DNA of 64,000 nucleotides from DATFDN01 sp963762525 (GTDB lineage Bacteria; Pseudomonadota; Alphaproteobacteria; Acetobacterales; Acetobacteraceae), in contig CAVXKT010000003.1 of the NCBI GenBank assembly GCA_963762525.1, positions 1 through 64,000 on the forward strand, read 5' to 3'. Within the stretch, counting starts at the first letter, position 1; each line of letters opens with the position of its first letter. The notes beneath the pieces are model-generated. The model did not search any database. It was given only the letters and a program-made list of their open reading frames with translations, and had not been told where the DNA came from. Both the position numbers and the translations under genes were made by a program. Shown here in pieces: positions 28,929 to 40,162 of this stretch.

Positions 28929-29741
28929 TCAAGAATTTCGGTGCGCCGTGATGATGTGGGCCTGGATCTTGCCAGTTACTGGTCCAGGCCCAAACTGTTT
29001 GGTGATTGCGGCTGCTGCAATGTCTGTCGCTTCCGCCAAACGATCAGGACCATGAGCCTCGATCTCATTCCTCATCGGTGTTCCCTGGCAGTATCCAATC
29101 GCTACTGACAGGGCGTTGGCCGCCTGGCTCTCCCGCGTGATGATCTCTGTCGTTACAGCCCGAAACCCCACAGCTCGGAGCTGGGCTTCCAGAACAGCGG
29201 TGTCGTAGTGTCCATGCGGGGTGCGGGCCAGAAACATCGGTGGATTGTCAGGAAACAGGATAGCGACAGACTTCACCACGATCTCGGCAAACTCGTTTTC
29301 CTCAATCCGATCCCAGACATTGAACAGGAAGCGGCCACTTGGCTTCAGCACCCGATATGCTTCGGAAAAGGCCCGCGGCTTGTCCGCGAAGAACATCACG
29401 CCGAACTGGCACACTACCGCGTGGAACTCGCCATCAGGGAACGGTAGATACTGGGCGTCTGCCTGACGCCAAGTCACCCGCGTGGAAGGCAACTGGGTTG
29501 AGGCATGATCGAGCATCGGCTGATTAAGGTCCGTTGCGACGATTGAGACGCTCTCCGGCAGAGAGGAGACCAAAGCGCGTGTGACCATGCCTGTCCCTGT
29601 AGCCGCCTCAAGGATACGGCCGTGCTGCATGTCCGCCAGCCTGGCTGCGAGATCATCCGCATAGGCGACGAAGATCAGGGGCCCTAAATGCTGATCATAT
29701 AAGGCAGGGATTGATCCCCGGAAAACCCGATCAGCGTCCAT
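28929..29741 (-). CDS. Class I SAM-dependent methyltransferase
   Basis: An intact 270-residue methyltransferase of the UbiE/Methyltransf_11 kind. Motif I is RILEAATGTGMVTRALVSSL; the acidic end of strand 2 is VATDLNQPMLDHA; motif II region is RQADAQYLPFPDGEFHAVVC; FNVWDRIEENEFAEIV follows. The substrate is unknown. It is convergent with the DUF4336 gene. Codon use and base composition look less GC-biased than the neighbours, suggesting acquisition. Its stop codon lies inside a 12-base motif repeated upstream of its start. Confidence 0.82.
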   Translation of the reverse strand: MDADRVFRGSIPALYDQHLGPLIFVAYADDLAARLADMQHGRILEAATGTGMVTRALVSSLPESVSIVATDLNQPMLDHASTQLPSTRVTWRQADAQYLPFPDGEFHAVVCQFGVMFFADKPRAFSEAYRVLKPSGRFLFNVWDRIEENEFAEIVVKSVAILFPDNPPMFLARTPHGHYDTAVLEAQLRAVGFRAVTTEIITRESQAANALSVAIGYCQGTPMRNEIEAHGPDRLAEATDIAAAAITKQFGPGPVTGKIQAHIITAHRNS

Positions 29742-29808
29742 CTCAAGTCACTCCCGCACAACGGTAGTCTCTAACCAGAGAGTGGTCGTCCGTCCATTCG
29801 TGCAGAAA

Positions 29809-29820
29809 TCAAGAATTTCG
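29809..29820. repeat. 12-bp direct repeat flanking the methyltransferase gene
   Basis: TCAAGAATTTCG occurs at 28929-28940, where its first three bases are the methyltransferase stop codon, and again at 29809-29820 upstream of its start. It may mark a duplication left by insertion of the gene, or may be chance in an AT-richer islet. Confidence 0.4.
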
Positions 29821-29915
29821 CACTGGTAGAACATGTCAACGACATCGGCACCTTACCATGTGCATAAATCCGGTGCGAAAGGCCGCTTTCAGAAATTCAA
29901 ACTGAACACCACCGA

Positions 29916-31123
29916 TCAGCCCGCAACCGGGCGCAGCTTGCGCACGTCCGCATCCGACGGCATGACCGACGCGCCGTCGATGTAGCGCCAGTCCACCATC
30001 GCCGGATGGCCGTCGAAGACCCCGAGCTTGCCGACATAGCCGCCGAGCGTGCTCTGGTGGTCGATCGCGCGATACTTGGCCGGACCGAACGGCGTCTCGA
30101 AGCCGACGCCGCTGAAGCCCGCGATCAGCGCATCGGTGGCCATCCCCTTGCTGTTCGAAATCCCCGCCGCGATCGATTTATAGAGCGCGTATCCGACCAC
30201 CGAGCCCATGCGCGCCTCTTCCTTGAAGCGCGCGCGGTAGGCGTCGATGAAGGTCTTGTTGGCGGGATCGGTGAGCTGATCGCGCGGGTATCCGGTGACG
30301 ATCCAGCCCTTCGGCGCCTCGTCGCCGAGCGGTATCAGATACTCGGGCTCCCCGGTCAGGACCGAGACCACGGCGCGGTTGTCGAACAACCCGCGCGTGT
30401 TGCCCTGGCGGACGAAATTCGTGAGGTCCGGCCCGAAGGTGACGTTGAAAATGCCGTCCGGCTTCGCCGCTCTCCAGAGCCTCCACGGTCGCCGCCGCAT
30501 CGATATGGCCGAGCGCGGGCCACTGTTCGGCGACGAACTGAACGCCCGCGCTTTTCGCGGTCAGAAGCTGCTTGAACCACTTCACCGCCGACTGGCCGTA
30601 TTCGTAGTTCGGCGCCACCGTCGCCCAGCGCTTGGCCGGCAGGCCGGACGCCATTTCCAGCAGCATCGCCACCTGCATGTAGGTGGACGGGCGCAGGCGG
30701 AAGCAGGTCGGGTGTGCCTTGCGACCATACCAGCGCGTCGGTCAGCGGCTCGCCGGCGACATAGAGCTTATTCTGATGCGCGGCGAAATCGCTGATCGCC
30801 AGGCCGACATTGGAGAGATAGCCGCCGGCGAGCAGATCCACCTTCTCGTTTTCGACGAGTTCGCCGGCCACCCGGATCGCGGTCTGCGGCTGGCCGCCGT
30901 CGTCGCGGCTGACGACGTCGAGCTTGCGGCCGTTGACGCCGCCGGCGGCGTTGATCTGCTCCACCGCCATCGTCCAGCCGTTCCGGTACGGGATGGTGAA
31001 CCCGGGCGCGGCGGTGTAGCTGTTCATGTCGCCGATACGGATGGCGCCGCCTTGCGCGCGCACGATCGCCGGCGCGGCGAGTGCGGCGGCGCTTCCCAGC
31101 AACAGGCGTCGCGTCACTGGCAT
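29916..31123 (-). CDS. ABC transporter substrate-binding protein, LivK type (frameshifted)
   Basis: A periplasmic type I binding protein of the branched-chain amino acid family. The N-terminus TRRLLLGSAAALAAPAIVRA is a Tat-like signal. IRIGDMNSYTAAPGFTIPYR, MAVEQINAAGGVNGRKLDVV, NEKVDLLAGGYLSNVGLAIS and GYALYKSIAAGISNSKGMAT are family features. Two single inserted bases, near 30700 and 30480, break the frame; corrected length is about 402 residues. It lies 3.5 kb upstream of the LivHM-LivG-LivF operon on the same strand, separated by the phosphoesterase and the lower-GC islet, and is the most likely solute-binding partner. Confidence 0.85.
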
Positions 31124-31135
31124 CGTGTCCCCCTG

Positions 31136-31723
31136 TCAGCGCAGGCCGTCCCTGCCCTCGATCTCGCTCGCTTGAAGCCCGCCGATGCGCGGACGCGGAC
31201 GACCGCTGTCGGTCACCACCACCGCGACCACGATCTCGTCGCGCCGCGGGGCGTCGGTCACGCGCACCTCCATGGCATCGAAATGGCTGCGCACGAAGGC
31301 GGCGTCCTTGTGGCCGAGCGGCACGTCGATCGCGGAACCAAGTCCGGCACGCTTCTTGGCGCTCGGCACCAGTGCGGCGCCATGCGCGACGGCGCGGCGC
31401 AGCGGCGCGCCGAGCTTGGGATGCAGGATCGCCGCCGCGTGCTCCAACTCCCCGTCCTCGCCGACGATCGCCGCCTTGCCGTAACTGTGTGCTTGCCCCG
31501 GATCGATGCCCAAGGCGGCCACCGCGCGTTCGCCGAGCAAGGCGCCCAGTTCCTCGCCGATGGCGATCAGCGGCTCCAGATCTTCAGCATCGCGCCCGGC
31601 GAACGGATTGGCGATCACCGCGACCGCCGCCGCCTTACGCGTCGGCGCGACCGCTCGGCCGCCCTCGCGCCTGGTCTCCTCGACGATCGTGAGCAGTTTG
31701 CGGATTTCCGCGCTTCCCGCCAT
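31136..31723 (-). CDS. DUF1185 / amino acid synthesis family protein
   Basis: About 195 residues. EIRKLLTIVEETRREGGR at the N-terminus, AAAVAVIANPFAGRDAEDLE, VAALGIDPGQAHSYGKAAIV and HAAAILHPKLGAPLRRAV are typical of the AA_synth (DUF1185) family, found widely in proteobacteria near ABC transporters and amidohydrolases. The enzymatic role is not established. The ATG at 31723 is chosen because homologues begin close to EIRKL; a GTG at 31762 is an alternative start. The gene ends 12 bases before the LivK-like gene, so the two are probably co-transcribed. Confidence 0.75.
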   Translation of the reverse strand: MAGSAEIRKLLTIVEETRREGGRAVAPTRKAAAVAVIANPFAGRDAEDLEPLIAIGEELGALLGERAVAALGIDPGQAHSYGKAAIVGEDGELEHAAAILHPKLGAPLRRAVAHGAALVPSAKKRAGLGSAIDVPLGHKDAAFVRSHFDAMEVRVTDAPRRDEIVVAVVVTDSGRPRPRIGGLQASEIEGRDGLR

Positions 31724-31754
31724 CTCGTCTCGAAGCACCCGGTTTCGGGTGATG

Positions 31755-33642
31755 TCAAGCACACCGGACGATCTTGGCGGCCGCCCCGATCTCCGCCAGT
31801 CGCGCCGCCATCCGCCGGCCCGCCGCCTCGGGCGAGAAGCGCACGCGCAATTCCGCCCGCGCGGCGGCGCCCAAGCGGCGGGCGCCGTCCGGATCGCGAA
31901 CCACGCTCGCCATGAGTTGCGCCGCGTGTTCGATCGACGGCTCGGCCCAGCGCGCTCCCGCCGGATATGGCCCGGCGTCGCTACTCAACGTGACCAGCGT
32001 GTAGTCAACGAGCAGGCTGTTGCCGGCATGCATGAAGTCGACGTTGCCCGAGTAGCCGGTCGCGATCGTCGGCTTTCCGAGCAGCATCGCCTCCGCCATG
32101 GTAAGGCCGTAACCCTCGCTTCGGTGCAGCGACACATAGCAGTCGCAGGCCGCCATCAACCCCAGGGTCTCCTCGCTGGTCATCACCGCGTCGATCACCT
32201 GAACACGCCCGCCCGCGGCGGCGGCGTGCAGTTCCGCCGTCGAGTTCCGGGTGACGCGAGCCGAACGAGGTCTTGAGCACCAGTCGGACCGACGGATCGT
32301 CTTCGAAGGCGCGGCGAAACGCACGGATCAGGCCGAGCGGATTTTTGCGCTCCATGGTGCTGGTCATGTGGAACACGAACAGGAACACGAACTCCGACCG
32401 GCTCCATCCGAGATTGCTCCGGGGCGGCGTCGGGACCGGGGGCAGCTCAAGTCCCGGCGGCAAGATATGGACGGGAACATCGAACGCTCGCCGAAGCGCC
32501 GCTGCCGTGAAGCCGGAGGCCGTCCACAGCTCGTCCACATACCTGCCCGCAGGGCGCCATGGCTCCGGAATGGTGTCGAGCTCCCAATACCAATAGCCGA
32601 TGCGATGCGTGCGTGGGCGTCGTTCGCTCAGTCCGGCCCGAGCATACGCGGTGCCGAACAGCGGTTCGGGTTCGACGTGCAGGATCGTCGCCTCGTAGCT
32701 TTCGAGGCCGGCGAATACGGCGTGGCGGGGCTCGTCGCCATAAGGATCGACCGGCACATCGCGCAGGCTCGACGGCACGCCGGCCCGGCCCAGGCTCTCG
32801 ACCACCAGCTCCGTCGAGCTGCGCAGCCCGGAGGGATAGCAGAAATGTCCGAGCACGTTGGCCCCGCCGGCCGCCAGCGCACCCGCGGTCGCCTCAAGAT
32901 CGAGCGCCGTCAGCCAACCGATGCACTCGCTATCCAGACCTGCCGTCGTCAGGAGCCACCGCAGCAGCTCCTCCGCCCGCTTCGTGCTTCGGAACGCACG
33001 CGGGTGCGCGTCGCGCCATGCGGATCGCCCGGCGTAGGCCAGTCGGATCTGCTCGGCGGGCTCCATATCGAAGGGCCAAGCGGCGGGGTTTAACCAGAGC
33101 GCCGACAGCCCGTAGCGCGTCCCGATCCATTCGGCCAACGCGCGCCGGCCGAAAATGGTCGGCCCGTCGGGCACCGCTTGCTGCCACTCGGGCATGAACC
33201 TGAACGTGCGCAGCAATTCGATCGTCGGGTTTTCGGCGATCAGCAGCGCGAACCAGGCGATCATCTCGGGCCGCAGCCGGTGTTCGGCGATGCCATGGCG
33301 AAACAGCCATGAGACGAACTCCCGGGAATCGGCCGGCGTCAATCCGAGGGGAAAGGCTCGCCGCACGTCTTCGCGCACGGTGAAGACATGCCGCACCGGC
33401 GCCGCCGGATCGTGGTCGAAGACCAGTCGGATCGCCCCGCGTGCCGGCTCGTCCAGCCGCGACCACAGGCGATCACGCCGAAGCCATGCGGCGAAGGCGC
33501 CGTCCGCGCCCTCGGATAAGGCACGCGGAAAGCGGCGACGCAGGCGGGGGCGGGTCCGCAGCAGGTCGACGCAGTAGCGGCAAGCCGACCACACATCCGC
33601 GACCGTCGCCGCGTCCTGGCGAGGCCAGAGAGCGACGGGCAT
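31755..33642 (-). CDS. GT4-type glycosyltransferase with N-terminal extension (one frameshift)
   Basis: A soluble GT-B glycosyltransferase, about 628 residues once one inserted base near 32270 is removed. The N-terminal 270 residues (SWLFRHGIAEHRLRPEMIAW, RYGLSALWLNPAAWPFDMEP) form an extension seen in polysaccharide-locus transferases. The catalytic part has GYWYWELDTIPEPWRPAGRY, FLFVFHMTSTMERKNPLGLI, and the C-terminal nucleotide-sugar motif RSEGYGLTMAEAMLLGKPTI with the two glutamates of the EX7E motif. It lies 26 bases downstream of the rmd-like gene; the donor might be GDP-rhamnose, by context only. Confidence 0.83.
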
Positions 33643-33668
33643 TCCCCAAGCATCAACGCGATCGCCGG

Positions 33669-34615
33669 TCAGGCGTCCGCACCCTTCACCGCGACGCGGG
33701 CGCGCCAGTCGTCCAGCACGTCGCGCAAGGTCTGCTCCCATGGGATCGCGGGCGCCCAGCCCAGGGCGAGGCGGGCGGCGGTTGCATCGCCCCGCGCGAT
33801 CGGAATTTCCGAGCGCCGGATCAGCTCCGCGCCCGGCTTCGATCGCCGCATCAAGCTCGGCGGTGTCCAGCAACAGGCGAAGGACGTCGCCGATCCGACG
33901 CGGGGTTTCGGAGGCGAGATTGAGGATCGCGTCCGGTTCGCAGCTCCTCCGCCCGCCGCAGGCACGCGACGTAGGCGGCGCAGACGTCGCGAACGTCCAG
34001 AAAATCCCGCATGGGATCGAGCGCGCCGACGGCGAGGCGCGGCGGCTGCAACCCGGCTTCGATGCGCGCGATCTGGCGAGCGAAGGCGGGGACAACGAAA
34101 TCGGCCGACTGGCCCGGCCCGGTGTGGTTGAACGGCCGCACGCGCACGCAGCGCAGGCCGTCGGCGGCCAGCGCACCGAGCGCGAGGTCGGCGGCGGCCT
34201 TGGTCGCCGCATAGGTGTTCATCGGCGCGGGTGCAGTCCGCTCGTTCGCCGGCATGCCGCCATCGAACGAGCGGCCGTAGATGTCGGCGCTGGAGGCGAA
34301 CAGCAGCAGGCACCCCGGCGCCGCTTCCAGGATCGCGCGGGCCAGCGCCAGCGTGCCGTGCAAATTGACCCGCCAGGCCAGATCGGGCTCGGCCCGCGCC
34401 GCCGGCACGGCGGAGACCGCGGCGAGGTGAACGCAGGCCCGGGGGTGCGCCTGCCGCACCAGGGCGAGAACGGCGGCGCCGTCGGTTACGTCCAGCGTCG
34501 TCAACCGCTCGCCGCAGGCCACCAGTTCGGCATCAGGGAACGCCGCCGCCAATCGCGTGAGCAGATGGCGGCCGACGAAGCCCGAGGCCCCGGTGATGAG
34601 AATGCGATGCCCCAT
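33669..34615 (-). CDS. rmd: GDP-6-deoxy-D-mannose reductase-like NAD-dependent epimerase/dehydratase (frameshifted)
   Basis: An extended short-chain dehydrogenase. GHRILITGASGFVGRHLL is the NAD(P)-binding loop; HLAAVSAVPAARAEPDLAW, LLFASSADIYGRSFDGGMP and the catalytic NTYAATKAAADLAL (YxxxK) follow, with VRPFNHTGPGQSADFVVPAF, a signature of GDP-4-keto-6-deoxy-mannose reductases (Rmd). Two inserted bases near 33945 and 33835 break the frame. With gmd directly upstream it would make GDP-D-rhamnose from GDP-mannose. A different nucleotide sugar cannot be excluded, but the gmd pairing makes rmd likely. Confidence 0.8.
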
Positions 34616-34628
34616 GCCGGGATGGGGG

Positions 34629-35642
34629 TCAGATCCGGACCTTGGCCCGCGTCGGCGCCGCACGGTCCGCGCGCGCACGATGCCGGGCGAGATCGGCCTC
34701 CACCATCTCGGCGATCATGGCTTCCAGGCTGACGCTCGGTTCCCATCCGAGCGCCGCGCGCGCCTTCGACGAATCGCCGAGCAACTTCTCCACCTCCGCC
34801 GGCCGCAGCAGATCGGGGCTCACCCGCACGAACTCCTCGTAATCGAGACCGACATGCGCGAAGGCGGCGCGGCAAAACGCGCGAATTGAGGTGGTGCGGC
34901 CGGATGCGATTACATAGTCGTCCGGCGCCGGCTGCTGCAACATCAGCCACATCGCGCGCACATAATCGCGCGCGTGCCCCCAGTCGCGCATGGCGTCCAA
35001 ATGGCCCAGCGCCAGATGGTCGGCAAGGCCCAGTTTGATGCGCGCGACGCCGTCGGTGATCTTGCGGGTCACGAACTCGATCCCGCGCAGCGGGCTCTCG
35101 TGGTTGAACAGGATGCCGGATGAGGCGTGCAGGCCGAAGCTTTCACGGTAGTTCACCGTCATCCAATGCGCATACAGCTTGGCGACCCCATAGGGGCTGC
35201 GCGGGTAGAACGGCGTGCGCTCGTTCTGCACCGGCTCCTGAATCTTGCCGAACATCTCCGATGATGAGGCCTGATAGAATCGCGCCTCGGGCCGGGCGAT
35301 CCGCACCGCCTCCAGCATGTTGGCCGCTCCCAGGCCGGTGACGTTGCCGGTGAGAAGGGGCTGTTGCCAGGACGCGGCGACGAAGCTCTGCGCGGCAAGA
35401 TTATAGACCTCATCCGGCTTGGTTCGCTGGATCACGCGGATAAGGCTCGAAAGATCGGTGAGGTTGCTCTCCGTCAGTTGCACTCGTTCGAGGATGCCGA
35501 GCCAGCGCAGCCGGTCCCCGATCACATCGGCCGAGGCGGAACGGCGCATCAGGCCCGTGACCTCGTACCCCTTGCTCAGCAGGAATTCGGCGAGATAGGC
35601 GCCGTCCTGGCCGGTGATGCCGGTGATGAGAGCCGCGGGCAT
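34629..35642 (-). CDS. gmd: GDP-mannose 4,6-dehydratase
   Basis: An intact 337-residue enzyme converting GDP-D-mannose to GDP-4-keto-6-deoxymannose. The N-terminus ALITGITGQDGAYLAEFLL is the GxxGxxG loop; YNLAAQSFVAASWQQP, YQASSSEMFGKIQEPVQNE, YPRSPYGVAKLYAHWM (YxxxK) and GILFNHESPLRGIEFVTRKI are diagnostic. The start follows a weak ribosome-binding site; the longer frame upstream overlaps the divergent gene and is not supported. It heads the minus-strand gmd-rmd-GT cluster. Confidence 0.94.
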   Translation of the reverse strand: MPAALITGITGQDGAYLAEFLLSKGYEVTGLMRRSASADVIGDRLRWLGILERVQLTESNLTDLSSLIRVIQRTKPDEVYNLAAQSFVAASWQQPLLTGNVTGLGAANMLEAVRIARPEARFYQASSSEMFGKIQEPVQNERTPFYPRSPYGVAKLYAHWMTVNYRESFGLHASSGILFNHESPLRGIEFVTRKITDGVARIKLGLADHLALGHLDAMRDWGHARDYVRAMWLMLQQPAPDDYVIASGRTTSIRAFCRAAFAHVGLDYEEFVRVSPDLLRPAEVEKLLGDSSKARAALGWEPSVSLEAMIAEMVEADLARHRARADRAAPTRAKVRI

Positions 35643-35748
35643 GACGATGATCCGATGCTTGTCAAATTTTGAGTTTTCGGCCGCGGTCGGGCAGATACAG
35701 GAGGCGCCGGGGCTTGTCCACGGCACCCCGCAGGAGTGTCCGTCGCGA

Positions 35749-38700
35749 ATGACTTTCGTATCGTACGCCCGTGATTTTGAGGATGTTTTGCTTTGGCGGG
35801 TTTTCCGGGACGAGGCTCCCGGGTTTTACGTCGACATCGGCGCCGAGCATCCCGACGAGGGCTCCGTCACCCGCGCTTTCCATGACCGCCTGTGGCGAGG
35901 GATCAACATCGTCTCGCCCGAGCATCTGGCGTGGTTCGCCGGCGCCCGCCCGCGCGACATCAATCTGGCGCCACCTTCCGCCGGCGTGGCCGATCTCTGC
36001 CGTCGCCATGCGCCGCCCGAGTTCGGATTTCTGCGCATCGCGCCGGGGCTGGCGCGGGAGGTGCTGGAAGGCGCCGATTTTACCGGGTTCCGGCCGCGTG
36101 TGGTGGTGATTGGCGAGGACGAGCCGGTTGGAGAACGGATGCTCGGGGCCGGATACGTCGGCGCGATCCGCGGCTTTCACGTGGCGCGCGAGCACGCGGC
36201 GCTGTGTGCGCGCTTCGCCGAGCCGCTGGGCGAGAACGACGACTTCATGCGCGCACCCGCCGCCGGTTCGGCGCTGAACCACGTTGAACGGGCGCGGGTC
36301 GAGCGCGCGCTGGCCGCCGAGCGGCTCCGGGCGGCGCGTGCGGCGGCCCATGAGCAACTGGCTTCGGCCCGGCTCGCCGAGCAGCGCACCGCGGCACGAG
36401 CGGATTCGGAGCGGGCGCGTCAATGGCATCAACACGCGACCGACCTCTCGCGCTACATCGAGGCGCTGCATCGGAGCACGTCATGGCGCGTCACCGCGCC
36501 GCTGCGCGGGGCCAAGCTGACCTTCGACGCGCTGCGCGGCCGCGACACCGCGGGAACCCCGGCGGCGCCGGTATTTGCATCGCCGGTTGCCGAAGACCCC
36601 GGACCGGTGCCGATCGTGCCGACAGCGGAGCCGGGGAGGGGCATTCGCGCGGTGCATCAGTTCCATTCCGGCTCGGCGACCGGCGATGCCATCACCAACG
36701 CGATGTTCCTCACGCAAGCCTGGCTGCGCCGGCTCGGCTACCGGAGCGAGATCTACGTGGACCACCGCGACCCGGGGCTTGCCGATCGGCTATTCACCAT
36801 CGACGACCTGCCGGAGCATTCGGATTATGTGCTGATCGTTCGGCATTCGATGGGCCACGATGCGTGCGCGCGCATCCTCGCGCTGCCGGCGCCGAAGATC
36901 CTGCTTTATCACAACATCACGCCGCCGGAGTTCCTGGAAGACGCGCCGGTGTTTCAGCGATATGCGCGGCTCGGACGCCGCCAGCTCGATCAGCTTCGTC
37001 CGCACATGCGGGCGGCGTTGGCCGACAGCGAATACAACTCCCTGGAACTGCGCCGGCACGGTTACGATCAGCCCGGCGTGTGCACGTTCCTGTTTGATAT
37101 CGAGGCGATGGCGGCGTCGCCGGTTAGGCAGACCGAGCATCCGTTTACCATCCTGTTCGTGGGTCGCATCGTCGGCTCCAAGGGACAAGCGGAGCTGGTG
37201 GATGCCTTCGCCGCGTTCCGCCGCGACTTCGGCAAGCCTTGCCGGCTGGTGCTCGTCGGGCGGACCGAGGACGCCAGTCGCTATGATGCCGAGGTGCGCG
37301 CGCGGATCGCCGCTCATGCACTCGAGGGCGCCGTTCTGCTCACCGGCGCGGTTTCGGATGCGGAGCGCGACCGCTGGTACGCCGAAGCCGACCTCTACGT
37401 GTCGCTCAGCCGCCACGAAGGCTTCGGGGTGCCGCTCGTTGAGGCGATGGCTAATGATCTGCCGGTGATCGCCTGGCCCGCCGGCGCCGTCCCCTACACG
37501 ATGGGCGGGACCGGAGTTCTGCTGACCGAGCGCACGCCCGAGGCGATGGCGGCTTCCCTGCTTCGGCTCGCGACCGATCCGACGCTGCGCAGCAGCATCG
37601 CGGCGCGTCAGCGGCAGGCGCTGAAGCGGTTCCGGCTGGAGCGTCAAATTCCCGCACTGATTCAGGCATTGGTGGCCGCGGGGGCGGCGGCACCCGGCGA
37701 TGCGGAACGGCGGCGGGCGCTGAAGCGCAATCTTCGCTTCGCCGTCGCCGGGCACGTGCTCGGAACCTACAGCCTGGCCATTACCAACCGGCTGATGGCG
37801 CTCTCATTGGAGGCAGCGCGGCCGGGCAGTGTGCGCTTTCTGCCGATCGAGGGCGAGCCGATCCGCGATCTTTCGCCGGTGCCGGCGCCGCACGCAGCCT
37901 CGATCTCCGCCCTGGTTTCCCGCCCGCCGCCGCCGTCCGGGCCGGAAGTGGCGATCTGCCAGCATTACCCGATCCGAACCCCCGGCTTTGCCGCCGACGC
38001 CGCCCTTGCGGTCGTGGCCTGGGAGGAGTCGCTACTGCCCGCCGCGATGGTCGAACGCCTCAACCGCGGATTTCAAGGCGTGTTGGCGCCCTCCTCCTTC
38101 GCCGCCAAGGCGCTGATCGATTCCGGCGTCGCGCTGCCGGTGTGGACGGTCGGATACGGCTTCGATCTCGGCGCTTTTCGACGAGTTGGGCGAAAGGCGC
38201 GCGATCGGGCGAGGCTCGGAGGTGTTCACCTTCCTGCATGTCTCCTCCTGCTTTCCGCGCAAAGGTGTCGATGCGCTGCTCGCGGCCTGGGCGCGAGGTG
38301 TTCCGGCGCGGCGATCCGGTGCGGCTGGTGATCAAGGGCTTCCCCAATCCGCACAACGACATCCCCGAGCAGCTTGCGGCATTGCGGGCATCCCGGCCGG
38401 ATCTGGCGCCAATCGAGGTTATCAACGAAGACATCGACGAGGCGGCGATGCTGGCGCTGTTCGGCGATGCGGACGCGATGGTACTGCCGACGCGCGGGGA
38501 GGGGTTCAATCTCCCGGCGGCGGAGGCGATGGCGGCGGGAATTCCGCTGATCGTCACCGGCTACGGCGGCCACTTGGATTTCTGCGGTCCCGGGGAGGCG
38601 CGGCTGATCGATTTCCGTTTCGCACCCTCGGCTAGTCATCTCGCCAGCCCCGGATCGGTGTGGGTAGAGCCGGACCGCGACGACCTCGCAAGCGGCGCTG

Positions 38701-39979
38701 CGCGAGCTTTTCGAGGATGGGCGCGCCGAGGGGGGGGCGTCGGCCGCGCGCGCCGCGCGGGCGCGGGCGGCGATAAGGTCGCGGCTGGCGAGCAGCGCCT
38801 GGGCGGCGCGGGTCACGGCGGCCGCGGCCGAGCTGCTGAGCTCGCCGCCGCTTCCGGCCCCGCGCATCGCGTTCGTGTCAACCTGGGACGTGCCCTGCGG
38901 CATCGCCGGCTATTCGCGTGCGCTGGTGGACGGAGATGCTCGCCGCCGATGTCGGGCCGCAGCCCGACATCGTCATTCTGTGCGACGACCGGACCGAGAT
39001 TCCGGCTGGATGCGCCGGGACTGCGCGTGCGCCCGGTCGTGGGACTTGCACGCGAGCGACGGCATTGCGCGTGCGATCGCCGTCGAGGACGCCGATATCG
39101 TGCTCATCCAGCACCAGCCGGGACTGCTCTCCTGGGGCGAGATGACTCGGCTTCTGACCGACCGACGGCTCGCCGGACGGAAGACCGTGGTGACGCTGCA
39201 CGCGGCGGAGCGGCTGCTCGATCGCGCCGGCCGATGAGCGCGCGCGGGTTGATGAAGGCGCTTGCCGGCGTTGCGCGCGTTCTGGTCCATCGCATCCGCG
39301 ACCTCGACCTCCTTAAGTCGCTCGACCTGACGGCAAACGTGACCCTGTTTGCGCAGGGGGGACCGGCGGCGCGTGCTGGCGCGTCCGGCAAGGCGGCTCG
39401 GTCCCGACTCGGGCCGCTGATCGGCTCGTACGGCTTCTTTCTTCCGGGTAAGGGCGTCGACCGGCTGATCGCGGCGGCGGCGCAACTGATCGGCGCCTGG
39501 CCGTCGTTGCGCCTGCGACTGGTCAACGCGGCCTATCCCGGCATCCGAATCCGAGGCCGAGATCGCGCGCTGCCGCGCATTGGCGCGCCGTGACGGGAAT
39601 TGCCGACGCGATCGAGTGGCACACGTCGTTCCTCGACCCCGAGGAGAGCCTGCGCCTGCTGGGCGAATGCGACGTCGTCGCGCTGCCCTATTCGCCGAGC
39701 AAGGAATCCTCCTCGGCCGCATTGCGCGGCGCCCTGGCGAGCGGCGCTCCGGTCGCGGTAACGCCGGTCGCGATCTTCGAGGAGGCCGGCGCCGCGGTGC
39801 AGCGTCTCCCGGGTCTCGAACCGGCGGCGGTTGCGCGCGGGCTCGACCTGCTGCTTCGCGATGGCGCCGAACGGCGGCACCTACAGCTTGAGGGCGCGCG
39901 ATGGCTGCTGGACCGAAGCTGGAGCGCACTCGGGCAGCGGATGCGGGGAATGCTGGCGGGATTGCACGCGAGCCGGTGA
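35749..39979 (+). CDS. Very large multidomain protein: FkbM-like region, coiled coil and three glycosyltransferase modules (frameshifted)
   Basis: The span is about 1,410 codons. Residues 1-190 (VSYARDFEDVLLWRVF, APGFYVDIGAEHPDEG) look like an FkbM-type methyltransferase fold; about 200-260 is a charged coiled coil. The first GT-B module contains HQFHSGSATGDAITNAMFL, FTILFVGRIVGSKGQAELV and SRHEGFGVPLVEAMANDLPV; the second FTFLHVSSCFPRKGVDALLA and TRGEGFNLPAAEAMAAGIPL; the third STWDVPCGIAGYSRALV, IGSYGFFLPGKGVDRLIAAA and LPYSPSKESSSAALRGALAS. Frame breaks cluster after 38200; they look like insertions, but splitting into two or three genes cannot be ruled out. It probably builds a repeating surface glycan. 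AGGAG precedes the ATG. Confidence 0.72.
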
Positions 39980-40162
39980 TCGGCCTGCCTGGTATCAAGC
40001 GCCGCTTCGCTTAACCCACCCACGCCCCTCCCCTTGCCGGGCGACGTCGCACGTATTGACGGATTCGGTAAGTCTCATGCCTTGCGGCGCGGTGGCCGGA
40101 TGCAGGCTGATTTATCCCGAACATCAAGAAGGACACGTTGCGCGGTGTCGTGACTTGCAGCG

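Noticed and set aside
34105..34212. N-terminal extension of the GT4 gene to 34212
   Set aside because: That part of the frame lies inside the rmd-like gene and becomes GT4 sequence only after the rmd stop; the GT4 start is near 33642.
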